Part shown: piece by piece, positions 47,815 to 56,444 of the stretch | Position numbering within the stretch: position 1 is the first letter of the stretch | How the letters are laid out: each line of letters starts with the position of its first letter | From: Streptomyces purpureus | GTDB taxonomy: Bacteria > Actinomycetota > Actinomycetes > Streptomycetales > Streptomycetaceae | Length of the DNA: 64,000 nucleotides | Assembly (NCBI RefSeq): GCF_014648195.1 | Contig: NZ_BMQQ01000017.1 | Span: forward strand, 90,937-154,936 | Direction: 5' to 3' | The notes under the pieces: model-generated | The model's database searches: none | The model's input: the letters and a program-made list of their open reading frames with translations, nothing else | What the model was told of the DNA's origin: nothing | Position numbers and translations under genes: made by a program

Positions 47815-48747
47815 TTACATCTTCGCCAGGATGTCGACGGCGAACACCAGGGTCGAGTTCTTCGGGATGCCCTGCTGCTCCTTGTCGCCGAAGGCATCGG
47901 CGGGCGGGGCCACGATCAGGACCCGGCTGCCGACCTTCTTGCCCACGATCCCGTCCTTGAGGCCCTTGAGGGTGACCTGCGCCAGCGGGAAGTTCGCGGT
48001 CTTGCCCGTGTCGTAGGTGGAGTCGAACTTCTTGCCGTCCTTCCACAGCGTCGCGACGTAGTTCACGACGACCGTGTCGGTGGCCTTGACGACCTCACCC
48101 TTGGACTCCAGGACGTAGCTGGAGACGAGCTTGGCCGGCGGGTCGGTCTTGGGGACGGTGACCGTCGGGGCCTTGCCGTCGGTGTTGGTGCCGACCTTCG
48201 GCAGGTCGATGTTGTCCTGGGCGACCGGGGTGCCCGTGGCGGACTTGGGGATCGTGGTCGCCTTGAGGATGTCCACGACGAAGACGAGGGTGGCGTTGGG
48301 CTTGATGTCGCCCTGACCCTGCGCTCCGTAGCCGAGCTCCGGCGGAATGCCGATCTCGACACGACTGCCGACCTTCTGGCCCTCCAGGCCCTGGTCCCAG
48401 CCCTTGATGACCTGTCCGGCGCCGAGCGTCAGATCGAACGGCTGCTTGCGGTCGAAGCTGTTGTCGAACGGCTTGTCCGAGTCCCAGGCCTGACCGTAGT
48501 AGTTGACCTGGACGGCATCGCCCTTCTTGGTGACCGCGCCGTCGCCCTCACTGATGACGTTGACCTTGAGTTCCTTGGGCGGGTCGCCCTCGCCCTTGGC
48601 GAGGGTGGGCTTCTCTCCGAACTTCTCCCCCGCCGTGATGGCGGGCAGTCCGTTCTTCGTCGAGGCGGAATCGGAGCCCTCGTCACCGCAGGCCACTGCC
48701 GACAGCAGCAGCAGTGGGACGACGAGAAGGCCGGCAAGTCGGCGCAC
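47815..48747 (-). CDS. lipoprotein with two FKBP domains
   Basis: A 310-residue exported isomerase. The signal peptide ends in a lipobox (LLSAVAC, Cys about residue 20), so it is anchored outside the membrane. The first FKBP domain (about 70-160) holds VQVNYYGQAWDSDKPFDNSF, GAGQVIKGWDQGLEGQKVGS and ELGYGAQGQGD. The second (about 215-310) is more divergent: VVNYVATLWKDGKKFDSTYD, LKGLKDGIVGKKVGSRVLIV. The duplication suggests that one domain isomerises and the other may only bind substrate. The GTG at 48747 is chosen for GAGGAACAC upstream and because it begins the signal peptide. Confidence 0.93.
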   Translation of the reverse strand: MRRLAGLLVVPLLLLSAVACGDEGSDSASTKNGLPAITAGEKFGEKPTLAKGEGDPPKELKVNVISEGDGAVTKKGDAVQVNYYGQAWDSDKPFDNSFDRKQPFDLTLGAGQVIKGWDQGLEGQKVGSRVEIGIPPELGYGAQGQGDIKPNATLVFVVDILKATTIPKSATGTPVAQDNIDLPKVGTNTDGKAPTVTVPKTDPPAKLVSSYVLESKGEVVKATDTVVVNYVATLWKDGKKFDSTYDTGKTANFPLAQVTLKGLKDGIVGKKVGSRVLIVAPPADAFGDKEQQGIPKNSTLVFAVDILAKM

Positions 48748-48803
48748 GTGTTCCTCAGATCTCAGACGGCACATTGGTTGCCCGACACTCTAGGGCGTGC
48801 CAA

Positions 48804-48832
48804 GGGCCCCGCACGAGAAACGTACGGGGCCC
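48804..48832 (-). terminator. terminator after pafA
   Basis: GGGCCCCG (48804-48811) pairs with CGGGGCCC (48825-48832); the loop holds a further ACG/CGT pairing. It is 25 bases beyond the pafA stop and separates pafA from the FKBP lipoprotein gene. Confidence 0.65.
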
Positions 48833-48856
48833 GGGTCACGTTCCGAGGAGGTGTCC

Positions 48857-50218
48857 CTACATTCCGGCGATCAGCTTTTCGACCCGGTCGTCGACCGACC
48901 TGAAGGGGTCCTTGCACAGCACGGTCCGCTGCGCCTGGTCGTTGAGCTTGAGGTGCACCCAGTCGACGGTGAAGTCCCGGCGCTGTTCCTGGGCCCGCCG
49001 GATGAAGTCGCCGCGCAGCCGCGCCCTGGTGGTCTGCGGGGGCACCGACTTGCCCTCGAAGATCTTGAGGTCGTTGCAGATCCGGGCGGCCTGACCCTTG
49101 CGTTCGAGGAGGTAGTAGAGCCCCCGGCGGCGGTGGATGTCGTGGTACGCGAGGTCTATCTGGGCGACCCGCGGATGCGACATGGTCATGTTGTTCTTGG
49201 CCCGGTACCGGTCGATGAGCTTGTACTTCATGACCCAGTCGATCTCGGTGTCGATCCGGTCGAGGTCCTCGGCCTCGATGGCGTCGAGCGTGCGGCCCCA
49301 GAGCTCCAGGACCTGGGCGACGGTGCCGCTGCGGATGCCGCGGCGGTCGACGAAGTCCACGGCCTTGTCGAAGTACTCGCGCTGGACCTCCAGGGCGGAT
49401 GCCTCGCGGCCGCTGGCCAGGCGCACCTTGCGCTGTCCGGTGATGTCATGGCTGACCTCGCGGATCGCCCGGATCGGGTTCTCCAGCGTCAGGTCGCGCA
49501 TGACCGTGCCCGCCTCGATCATGCGCAGGACGAGGTCGGTGGCGCCGACCTTGAGCAGCATGGTCGTCTCGGACATGTTCGAGTCGCCGACGATGACGTG
49601 CAGCCGGCGGTACCGCTCGGCGTCGGCGTGCGGTTCGTCACGAGTGTTGATGATGGGGCGCGAGCGGGTGGTGGCGGAGCTGACGCCTTCCCAGATGTGC
49701 TCGGCGCGCTGGCTGACGCAGTAGACGGCGCCGCGCGGGGTCTGCAGCACCTTTCCGGCGCCGCAGATCAGCTGACGGGTGACCAGGAACGGAATGAGGA
49801 TGTCCGCGAGCCGGGAGAACTCTCCGTGGCGGGCGACGAGGTAGTTCTCGTGGCAGCCGTAGGAGTTTCCCGCCGAGTCGGTGTTGTTCTTGAAGAGATA
49901 GACGTCGCCGGCGATTCCCTCCTCGTGCAGGCGGCGTTCTGCGTCGACGAGCAGGCCTTCGAGAATGCGCTCGCCGGCCTTGTCGTGGGTGACCAGTTCG
50001 GTCACGTTGTCGCATTCGGGTGTGGCATATTCCGGATGCGATCCCACGTCGAGGTAGAGGCGGGCGCCGTTCCGCAGGAAGACATTGCTGCTGCGGCCCC
50101 ATGACACGACACGGCGGAAGAGGTAGCGCGCCACTTCGTCAGGAGACAGTCGGCGCTGTCCCCTGAACGTGCACGTGACGCCGTACTCGTTCTCCAGCCC
50201 GAAAATGCGGCGGTCCAT
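48857..50218 (-). CDS. pafA: Pup-protein ligase PafA
   Basis: The 453-residue ligase that uses ATP to join the C-terminal Glu of Pup to target lysines. It begins with MDRRIFGLENEYGVT, the ATP/Mg-binding Glu region of this glutamine-synthetase-like fold. GARLYLDVGSHPEYATPECD carries the catalytic Asp, and FKNNTDSAGNSYGCHENYLV, SRPIINTRDEPHAD and RRLHVIVGDSNMSE are shared with Dop. It lacks the Dop-specific insert after the first motif, and the C-terminal domain (VHLKLNDQAQRTVLCKDPF) is complete. ATG start without a clear ribosome binding site: a TAATGT hexamer six bases upstream suggests a leaderless transcript. It begins only nine bases after the MFS gene. Confidence 0.98.
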   Translation of the reverse strand: MDRRIFGLENEYGVTCTFRGQRRLSPDEVARYLFRRVVSWGRSSNVFLRNGARLYLDVGSHPEYATPECDNVTELVTHDKAGERILEGLLVDAERRLHEEGIAGDVYLFKNNTDSAGNSYGCHENYLVARHGEFSRLADILIPFLVTRQLICGAGKVLQTPRGAVYCVSQRAEHIWEGVSSATTRSRPIINTRDEPHADAERYRRLHVIVGDSNMSETTMLLKVGATDLVLRMIEAGTVMRDLTLENPIRAIREVSHDITGQRKVRLASGREASALEVQREYFDKAVDFVDRRGIRSGTVAQVLELWGRTLDAIEAEDLDRIDTEIDWVMKYKLIDRYRAKNNMTMSHPRVAQIDLAYHDIHRRRGLYYLLERKGQAARICNDLKIFEGKSVPPQTTRARLRGDFIRRAQEQRRDFTVDWVHLKLNDQAQRTVLCKDPFRSVDDRVEKLIAGM

Positions 50219-50224
50219 GTCTGA

Positions 50225-50230
50225 ACATTA
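50225..50230 (-). promoter_or_regulatory. pafA: possible -10 of a leaderless pafA promoter
   Basis: On the minus strand TAATGT (50230-50225) is followed by six bases and the pafA ATG, so transcription would begin at or next to the start codon. A weak -35-like GTTTC lies about 18 bases upstream. Leaderless mRNAs are common in Streptomyces. Confidence 0.4.
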
Positions 50231-51517
50231 CGCCTGATGGCCTGAGCTGAAACCGGGTTCGACTGCACCGTTTCGATCATTTTCCGATGAGCTCGTGATG
50301 ACTTCGGCGTGTCGCGTGGTGGGGGCGGGGGCCGTGAGGACCCGCCCGGTGGCGAGAAGGACCAGCAGGGCCGCCGCTCCGCCCGCCGCGGCGACGGCGA
50401 AACCGGCCGTGGTTCCGGAGAGTTCCACGGCGGGTCCGGCGGCGGCCGTGCCGACCGCGGCGCCGACCCCGAAGGTGGTGACGAGCCAGGAGAACGCCTC
50501 GGTGACGGTCCCCCGCGGGGCGTGCCGGTCCACGACGATGAACGCGCAGGCGAGCGCGGGGGCGAGGAACACCCCGGCGAGGGCGGAGAGCGCCGTCATG
50601 GCGGGCACGCCGGGGGTCAGCAGGAGCGGCAGATAACCGAGGGCCAGCAGCGCGGTGATGACACGCAGTCGGCGCTCGGGCGCTCCCGCCCACTGCCGGG
50701 CGCCGTAGAGGGCTCCGCCGACCAGTGCTCCGAGGCCGAGGGCGGCCATGAGCCAGCCGTAGACGGAGTCCTGGCCGTGGTCGTCGGCGTACGCGACGGC
50801 AGCGACGGTGATGGAGCCCAGCGCGAGGCCGACGAAGAAGAACGAACCGAGCAGGGCGAGGAGCCCGGGTGAGCGCAGGGCCCCCAGCCAGTGGGCCTCG
50901 CGCGGGGCCGAGCGCCACGCGCGCGAGGGCGCGGAGAGGACCACGGACAGGGCGCCGAGGACCCCGACGGCGTTGACGACGAGCAGGGCGGCGGCCGGCG
51001 AGTGCAGCGCCACCAGCAGGGTCACCAGCAACGGGCCGACGGTGAACATGACTTCCTGGGCTATGGCGTCCATCGCGTACGCCCGGTGGACCCGGTCCTC
51101 CCGGCCGAGGACGCCGGGCCACAGGGCGCGCAGGCCCCCTTCGAGGGGCGGGGTGAACAGTCCCGCGACGACGACCGCGAGGTAGGCGAGCGCGAGCGGC
51201 TGGACGCCCACGACGGCGAGCAGGACCGCGCCGAGGGCCGAGACCACGGCGGCGGGGAGCTGGACGCGCGGCTGGCCGTACAGGTCGACGGCGCGGCCGA
51301 GCAGGGGCTGGCCGATCGCGTTGGCCACCCCGTAGGCGGCGGCGAGGCCGCCGGCGAGGCTGTAGCTGCCGCCTTCGGCGCGGGTGAAGAGCACGATCGC
51401 GATGGGCGCGGTCGCGTTGGGGAGGCGGCCCACCAGCGTCCCGGCGAGGAGCCGGGCGGCGTGCGGTGCCCTGAGGATGTCGAGATATCCCCCGCTGCCC
51501 TTGGCCTCGGTGGCCAT
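50228..51517 (-). CDS. MFS transporter
   Basis: A 429-residue integral membrane protein with about 12 hydrophobic helices. The motif after helix 2 (PLLGRAVDLYGQPRVQ) is the cytoplasmic loop motif of the major facilitator superfamily; LGSFFFVGLALGSITVAAVAY and FSWLVTTFGVGAAVGTAAAG are later helices. The substrate is unknown; drug or sugar export is possible. It is divergent from a LacI regulator that probably controls it. The stop is nine bases before the pafA start, so read-through could link this promoter to pafA. ATG with GGAGGAG upstream. Confidence 0.9.
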   Translation of the reverse strand: MATEAKGSGGYLDILRAPHAARLLAGTLVGRLPNATAPIAIVLFTRAEGGSYSLAGGLAAAYGVANAIGQPLLGRAVDLYGQPRVQLPAAVVSALGAVLLAVVGVQPLALAYLAVVVAGLFTPPLEGGLRALWPGVLGREDRVHRAYAMDAIAQEVMFTVGPLLVTLLVALHSPAAALLVVNAVGVLGALSVVLSAPSRAWRSAPREAHWLGALRSPGLLALLGSFFFVGLALGSITVAAVAYADDHGQDSVYGWLMAALGLGALVGGALYGARQWAGAPERRLRVITALLALGYLPLLLTPGVPAMTALSALAGVFLAPALACAFIVVDRHAPRGTVTEAFSWLVTTFGVGAAVGTAAAGPAVELSGTTAGFAVAAAGGAAALLVLLATGRVLTAPAPTTRHAEVITSSSENDRNGAVEPGFSSGHQA

Positions 51518-51552
51518 GTGCGGCTCCTCCCCCCTCGGCGTCCGGCCAAGGT

Positions 51553-51564
51553 GTTACGTATAAC
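51553..51564. promoter_or_regulatory. palindrome GTTA-CGTA-TAAC, LacI operator candidate
   Basis: GTTACGTATAAC has perfect 4-base arms around CGTA and lies between the divergent MFS and LacI genes; a related ATACGTAC lies 13 bases to the right. An AT-rich palindrome in such GC-rich DNA is typical of a promoter/operator overlap. Confidence 0.5.
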
Positions 51565-51653
51565 GTCTGGTCTCCCATACGTACCATGGCGACAGCCCGC
51601 CGGTCCACCCCCGGTCCACTGCGCGGGCGGGACCGTCGATCGCGGAGGCGTGT

Positions 51654-52673
51654 GTGCAGACCCCGGAACCCCGTGGCGGGACCCGGCCGACCAGCCGGGA
51701 CGTCGCCCGTGCCGCAGGGGTCTCGCAGGCCACGGTGTCGCTGGTGCTCGGCGACAAGTGGCGCGGGCGGGTCTCGGAGCGGACCGCGGCCCTGGTCCGG
51801 GACGCGGCGGGGCGGCTCGGGTACCGGCCCAATCTGGCCGCCCGTAATCTCCGGCTCGGCCGGACCAGGACCGCGCTGCTGGTCGTCCCGGCGCTCACCA
51901 ACGAGTTCTTCGCGCGGGTGTACACAGGCGCGGCGACGGTGGCCGCCCGGCACGGCTTCGGCGTCGTGCTCTACCCCTCCCCCGAGGGGGTCGGGCCGGC
52001 CAGGGACCCCTTCGCGTCGGCCAGGGCCGCGCTGGACGGGGTCATCGCCTCGTCGATGGCGGCGGAGGCGCTGGACGCGATCCGGGGCAGCGATCTGCCG
52101 CTGGTGATGCTGGACAGCGATCCGGCCGACCCGTCGGCGGCGGCCCGGGTCAACCTCGATGTCGCCGACGGCATGCGGCAGGTGACGGCGCATCTGCTGG
52201 CGCTCGGCCACCGCCGCTTCACGCATCTCGCCTCGGCCGTGCCGTCCTGGACCTTCGACGTACGCGCCGCGGCGCTGGCCGACGCGCTGCGGGGGGTGTC
52301 CGTACGGACCGTACGGGCGCCGCTGGACGTGCACGGCGCCCGGGAGGCGGCCGAGCGGGCGCTGACCGCGCCGGGCCCCCGGCCCACAGCCCTGATCTGC
52401 GACGACGACATCCTGGCGGCGGGTGCGTGCAAGGCGGTACGGCGCCTGGGGCTGAGGATCCCCGAGGACGTGTCGGTCACCGGGTTCGACGATCTGGCGC
52501 TGGCGACGGCGGTCGAACCGGAGCTGACGACGGTCCGGCTGCCCGCCGAGCGCATCGGCGAACGGGGCATGGAGGCCCTCCTCGCCGTCCTGGAGGGCCG
52601 TCCGGCGCACTCCGGGGACCTTCCGGTCACCCTGGTGCCCCGAGGCTCCTCAGGGCCCCCGCCGGCGCCCTGA
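51654..52673 (+). CDS. LacI-family transcriptional regulator
   Basis: A 339-residue regulator. The N-terminal LacI helix-turn-helix and hinge helix are complete: TSRDVARAAGVSQATVSLVL, then RLGYRPNLAARNLRLGRT. The periplasmic-binding-like sensor domain follows (TALLVVPALTNEFFARVYTG, DGVIASSMA, VTAHLLALGHRRFTHL, ALICDDDILAAGACKAV, SVTGFDDLALATAVEPELTT). The effector is probably a sugar or small metabolite. GTG start with GGAGGCGTGT before it. It is convergent with prcA, separated by an 18-bp terminator. Confidence 0.94.
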   Translation: MQTPEPRGGTRPTSRDVARAAGVSQATVSLVLGDKWRGRVSERTAALVRDAAGRLGYRPNLAARNLRLGRTRTALLVVPALTNEFFARVYTGAATVAARHGFGVVLYPSPEGVGPARDPFASARAALDGVIASSMAAEALDAIRGSDLPLVMLDSDPADPSAAARVNLDVADGMRQVTAHLLALGHRRFTHLASAVPSWTFDVRAAALADALRGVSVRTVRAPLDVHGAREAAERALTAPGPRPTALICDDDILAAGACKAVRRLGLRIPEDVSVTGFDDLALATAVEPELTTVRLPAERIGERGMEALLAVLEGRPAHSGDLPVTLVPRGSSGPPPAP

Positions 52674-52679
52674 GGACAC

Positions 52680-52730
52680 GGCACCGGCCCCGGGCCGTCC
52701 GCGGCGTGCGGGCGGCCCGGGGCCGGTGCC
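52680..52730. terminator. bidirectional terminator between lacI-type gene and prcA
   Basis: GGCACCGGCCCCGGGCCG (52680-52697) and its exact complement (52713-52730) form an 18-bp stem, with inner CCGC/GCGG pairing. It is 7 bases beyond the LacI stop and 19 beyond the prcA stop on the other strand. Confidence 0.85.
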
Positions 52731-52748
52731 GGAATCGCTCTGGTGCGG

Positions 52749-53531
52749 CTACTCCGCGGCCGTCCCCGGAGTGTCCTCGCCGGTCTCGGGGGCCTCGTCG
52801 GAGGGCGCGTCCGTCGGGGTCGAGGGGGCGCCGTCCGCCTCGAGCAGCCGGGCCAGCTGGCGGCCGACGATGCGCTTGAACTTGCGCTGCTGGGGACGGG
52901 TGCGGTCCAGGACCGCCACCTCCAGACGCTCGGCGGGGATCTCCCGCTCCGTGCCGTTGGTGTCCCGGGACAGCGCCTGCACGGCCAGCTTCAGCGCCTC
53001 GGCGAGCGACATGCCGTCGCGGTGCCGCTGGTCGAGGAAGCTGCCGATCTGCTCGGCGTTGCCGCCGACCGCGACCGAGCCGTGCTCGTCCACGATCGAC
53101 CCGTCGTGCGGCAGCCGGTAGATCTGGTCGCCCTCCGGCGCGACGCCGACCTCGGCGACCACGAGCTCCACCTCGTAGGGCTTCTCCCCCGCGCTGGAGA
53201 AGATCGTGCCCAGCGTCTGGGCGTAGACGTTGGCGAGGCCCCGGGCGGTGACGTCGTCGCGGTCGTAGGTGTATCCGCGCAGGTCGGCGTAGCGCACGCC
53301 GCCGATGCGGAGGTTCTCGTACTCGTTGTACTTGCCGGCGGCCGCGAAGCCGATCCGGTCGTAGATCTCGCTGAACTTGTGCAGCGCGCGGGACGGGTTC
53401 TCGCCGACGAAGACGATGCCGTCGGCGTACTGCAGCACGACCAGGCTGCGTCCACGGGCGATGCCCTTGCGGGCGTACTCCGCCCGGTCGGCCATGGCCT
53501 GCTGGGGTGAGACATAGAACGGCGTCGACAC
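52749..53531 (-). CDS. prcA: 20S proteasome alpha subunit
   Basis: The 260-residue alpha subunit forms the outer heptameric rings that gate the proteasome and dock the ARC ATPase. It begins MSTPFYVSPQQAMADRAEYA; YVSPQQ is the N-terminal gate segment. RKGIARGRSLVVLQYADGIV, LHKFSEIYDRIGFAAAGKYN and GSIVDEHGSVAVGGNAEQIG are typical. The C-terminal 30 residues are acidic and Pro/Thr-rich. It lies 35 bases after prcB on the same strand. The alpha subunit lacks protease activity. Confidence 0.98.
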   Translation of the reverse strand: MSTPFYVSPQQAMADRAEYARKGIARGRSLVVLQYADGIVFVGENPSRALHKFSEIYDRIGFAAAGKYNEYENLRIGGVRYADLRGYTYDRDDVTARGLANVYAQTLGTIFSSAGEKPYEVELVVAEVGVAPEGDQIYRLPHDGSIVDEHGSVAVGGNAEQIGSFLDQRHRDGMSLAEALKLAVQALSRDTNGTEREIPAERLEVAVLDRTRPQQRKFKRIVGRQLARLLEADGAPSTPTDAPSDEAPETGEDTPGTAAE

Positions 53532-53566
53532 CGGCTATCCGTCCCTTTCTGTCATGGAGGAGAACA

Positions 53567-54409
53567 TCAGAGCAGCGCGGCGCGCGGGCCGTCCGGCTGT
53601 TCGAGACGGCGTTCCAGGATCGAGCGGGCGATGTCGGAGGACTCGGCCTCGGTGAGCCGGCGGAAGCCCTCGTCCGTGATGACCGTGACGATGGGGTAGA
53701 TCCTGCGGGCCACGTCCGGGCCGCCGGTCGCCGAGTCGTCGTCGGCCGCGTCGTACAGCGCCTGGACGACGAGGGTGGTCGCCTGCTGTTCCGTCAGATC
53801 GTCGCGGTAGAGCTTCTTCATGGCTCCGCGGGCGAAGATCGAGCCCGAGCCCGTCGCGGCGTAGCCGTGCTCCTCGGAGCGGCCGCCGGTCACGTCGTAG
53901 GAGAAGATGCGGCCCTTCTCGCGGTCCACGTCCCAGCCCGCGAAGAGCGGGACGACGGCGAGGCCCTGCATGGCCATGCCCAGATTGCTGCGGATCATCG
54001 TGGAGAGCCGGTTGGCCTTGCCCTCCAGGGAGAGCTGGGTGCCTTCGACCTTCTCGAAGTGCTCCAGCTCCAGCTGGAAGAGCTTGACCATCTCCACGGC
54101 GAGGCCGGCGGTTCCGGCGATGCCCACGGCCGAGTACTCGTCGGCCGGGAAGACCTTCTCGATGTCGCGCTGCGCGATCATGTTGCCCATGGTCGCCCGG
54201 CGGTCACCGGCGAGCACCACGCCGCCGGGGAAGGTCGTGGCGACGATGGTGGTGCCGTGCGGCGCCTCGATTGCGCCCTGGACGGGCAGCGTCCGCCGGC
54301 CCGGCAGCAGCTCGGGCGAGTGCTCGCCAAGGAAGTCCAGGAACGAGGACGAGCCCGGCGTCAGGAAGGCTGCCGGCAGACGCCCGGTGCTACGAGGGTT
54401 GGCTTCCAC
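53567..54409 (-). CDS. prcB: 20S proteasome beta subunit
   Basis: The 280-residue precursor of the catalytic beta subunit. A 52-residue propeptide ends at HG and autocleavage would expose Thr53 (TTIVATTFPGGVVLAGDRRAT), the nucleophile. The lysine and aspartates of the active site are present in VVLAGDRRAT, and AGTAGLAVEMVKLFQLELEH, FAGWDVDREKGRIFSYD and GSGSIFARGAMKKLYRDDL follow. The GTG at 54409 with GGAAGGAAAC upstream gives the normal propeptide length. Ring assembly with PrcA makes the 28-subunit core. It follows pup by 168 bases and is coupled with prcA. Confidence 0.98.
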   Translation of the reverse strand: MEANPRSTGRLPAAFLTPGSSSFLDFLGEHSPELLPGRRTLPVQGAIEAPHGTTIVATTFPGGVVLAGDRRATMGNMIAQRDIEKVFPADEYSAVGIAGTAGLAVEMVKLFQLELEHFEKVEGTQLSLEGKANRLSTMIRSNLGMAMQGLAVVPLFAGWDVDREKGRIFSYDVTGGRSEEHGYAATGSGSIFARGAMKKLYRDDLTEQQATTLVVQALYDAADDDSATGGPDVARRIYPIVTVITDEGFRRLTEAESSDIARSILERRLEQPDGPRAALL

Positions 54410-54577
54410 GCGTTTCCTTCCGGATGGGAGAGGCGGCCCGCCGGTCGGAGGCCGGGCCGATCTTGCGTACTGTGCACGGACATTACCCGTACCGCCGCCG
54501 GTCATCCGCCCCGGAGCCCACGGCTTTCGCCGCGGCCCGGGGCGGACAACTGGGAATCCCCCGGCGAACTTTGGGGG

Positions 54578-54796
54578 TTACTCGCCGCCCTTTTGCACGA
54601 AGGAGCGCACGAAGTCCTCCGCGTTCTCCTCCAGGACGTCGTCGATCTCGTCGAGTACGGAGTCGACGTCGTCCGAGAGCTTCTCCTGCCGCTCCTTGAG
54701 GTCCTCGGATGCCTGCGCTTCCTGCGCCTGCTCCTCGACCTCCTCGGTCGAACGCGTCGACTTCTGCTGTCCGCCGCCGGTGTCCTTGGTCGCCAT
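54578..54796 (-). CDS. pup: prokaryotic ubiquitin-like protein Pup, GGE form
   Basis: The 72-residue intrinsically disordered tag for proteasomal targets. The conserved C-terminal half is clear: DDVDSVLDEIDDVLEENAED, then FVRSFVQKGGE. The central coiled-coil segment binds ARC. The last codon before TAA is GAG, so the protein ends in Gly-Gly-Glu and can be ligated by PafA without deamidation by Dop; many actinobacteria encode GGQ instead. ATG at 54796; a longer frame upstream adds a non-conserved part. It stands between dop and prcB. Confidence 0.98.
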   Translation of the reverse strand: MATKDTGGGQQKSTRSTEEVEEQAQEAQASEDLKERQEKLSDDVDSVLDEIDDVLEENAEDFVRSFVQKGGE

Positions 54797-54932
54797 GTCC
54801 CTCACCCCGCTCGAATCGGCCCGCTCGGTTGGGTCTGTCAAGATCAGACCCTACAAGGCGGGTCTGACATCGGCCCCGCAGTTACCTCAAGAACCGGGGG
54901 GCCACCCCCATGATTCCCGCTGGAAGGCCCTT

Positions 54933-56444
54933 TCAGCCGCCGGAGAGCACGCGGACCAGCTCCTCCGCCGTGCGGCAGCGGTCCAGCAGCTCCTTGACGT
55001 GGTTCCTGGTGCCCCGCAGTGGCTCCAGGGTGGGCACCCGCTGCAGTGAGTCACGACCGGGCAGGTCGAAGATGACCGAGTCCCACGAGGCCGCGGCCAC
55101 GTCGTCGGCGTACTGCTCCAGGCACCGGCCCCGGAAATAGGCCCTGGTGTCCTCCGGAGGCTTCGTCTCGGCCCTCTCGACGGCGGTCTCGTCCAGGAGG
55201 CGCTTCATCTTCCCGCGGGCCACCAGACGGTTGTACAGCCCCTTCTCGGGCCGTACGTCGGCGTACTGGAGGTCCACCAGGTGCAGCCGGGCCGCGTCCC
55301 AGTCCAGGGCGTCCCGGCGGCGGTAGCCCTCCATGAGCTCCCGCTTGGCGAGCCAGTCCAGCTCCCCGGACAGGCTCATCGGATCGTTCTCGAGCCGGTT
55401 GAGGGTGTCCTCCCAGCGGACCAGGATGTCCTTGGTCTGTTCGTCGGCGTCCGCGCCGAAGCGCTCCTCGACGTACTTCCGGCCGAGCTCGAAGTACTCC
55501 ATCTGGAGCTGCACAGCGGTGAGTGTCCGGCCGCTGCGGAGCGTGATCAGATGCTGGAGCTCCGGGTCGTGGGAGACCTCGTGCAGGGTGCGTACGGGCT
55601 GGTCCACGGCCAGGTCGACGTTGATGAAGTCGTCCTCGATCATGGACAGCACCAGCGCCGTCGTGCCGAGCTTCAGGTAGGTCGAGATCTCGGAGAGATT
55701 GGCGTCGCCGATGATCACGTGGAGCCGGCGGTACTTCTCGGCGTCCGCGTGCGGCTCGTCGCGGGTGTTGATGATGGGGCGCTTGAGGGTCGTCTCCAGA
55801 CCGACCTCGACCTCGAAATAGTCCGCCCGCTGACTGATCTGGAAGCCGTGCTCCCGGCCGTCCTGGCCGATGCCGACCCGGCCGGCACCGGTGACGACCT
55901 GGCGCGAGACGAAGAACGGGGTCAGGTGGCGCACGATGTCCGAGAAGGGGGTCTCCCGCTTCATCAGGTAGTTCTCGTGCGTCCCGTAGGAGGCGCCCTT
56001 GTTGTCGGTGTTGTTCTTGTAGAGGTGGATCGGCTGGGCCCCGGGCAGCTGGGCGGCCCGCTCGGCCGCCTCCGCCATGATCCGCTCGCCGGCCTTGTCC
56101 CAGAGGACGGCGTCACGCGGATTGGTGACCTCGGGGGCGCTGTACTCGGGGTGCGCGTGGTCGACGTAGAGCCGGGCACCGTTCGTGAGAATCACATTGG
56201 CCAGGCCGATGTCCTCGTCGGTGAGCTGGCTGGAGTCGGCGGCCTCGCGGGCGAGGTCGAAGCCGCGGGCGTCCCGCAGCGGATTCTCCTCCTCGAAGTC
56301 CCAGCGGGCGCGGCGCGCCCGGTGCATCGCCGCCGCGTACGCGTTGACGATCTGGGACGAGGTGAGCATGGCATTGGCGTTCGGATGGCCCGGGACGGAG
56401 ATGCCGTACTCCGTCTCGATGCCCATTACTCGCCGTACGGTCAT
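54933..56444 (-). CDS. dop: Pup deamidase/depupylase Dop
   Basis: The 503-residue PafA homologue that removes Pup from substrates and, where Pup ends in Gln, deamidates it. It opens with VRRVMGIETEYGISVPGHPN, followed by the Dop-specific insert (about residues 40-80, RARWDFEEENPLRDARGFDL) that PafA lacks. GARLYVDHAHPEYSAPEVTN carries the catalytic Asp, and YKNNTDNKGASYGTHENYLM, KRPIINTRDEPHADAEKYRR and VIIGDANLSEIS follow. Because Pup here already ends in Glu, depupylation should be its main role. ATG with AAGGAGGGCCGC upstream. The C-terminal domain is complete. Confidence 0.98.
   Translation of the reverse strand: MTVRRVMGIETEYGISVPGHPNANAMLTSSQIVNAYAAAMHRARRARWDFEEENPLRDARGFDLAREAADSSQLTDEDIGLANVILTNGARLYVDHAHPEYSAPEVTNPRDAVLWDKAGERIMAEAAERAAQLPGAQPIHLYKNNTDNKGASYGTHENYLMKRETPFSDIVRHLTPFFVSRQVVTGAGRVGIGQDGREHGFQISQRADYFEVEVGLETTLKRPIINTRDEPHADAEKYRRLHVIIGDANLSEISTYLKLGTTALVLSMIEDDFINVDLAVDQPVRTLHEVSHDPELQHLITLRSGRTLTAVQLQMEYFELGRKYVEERFGADADEQTKDILVRWEDTLNRLENDPMSLSGELDWLAKRELMEGYRRRDALDWDAARLHLVDLQYADVRPEKGLYNRLVARGKMKRLLDETAVERAETKPPEDTRAYFRGRCLEQYADDVAAASWDSVIFDLPGRDSLQRVPTLEPLRGTRNHVKELLDRCRTAEELVRVLSGG

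Noticed and set aside
48748..48774. ATG nine codons upstream as start of the FKBP lipoprotein
   Set aside because: It would put charged residues (RSEEH) before the signal peptide and lacks a ribosome binding site, whereas GTG at 48747 has GAGGA at good distance.
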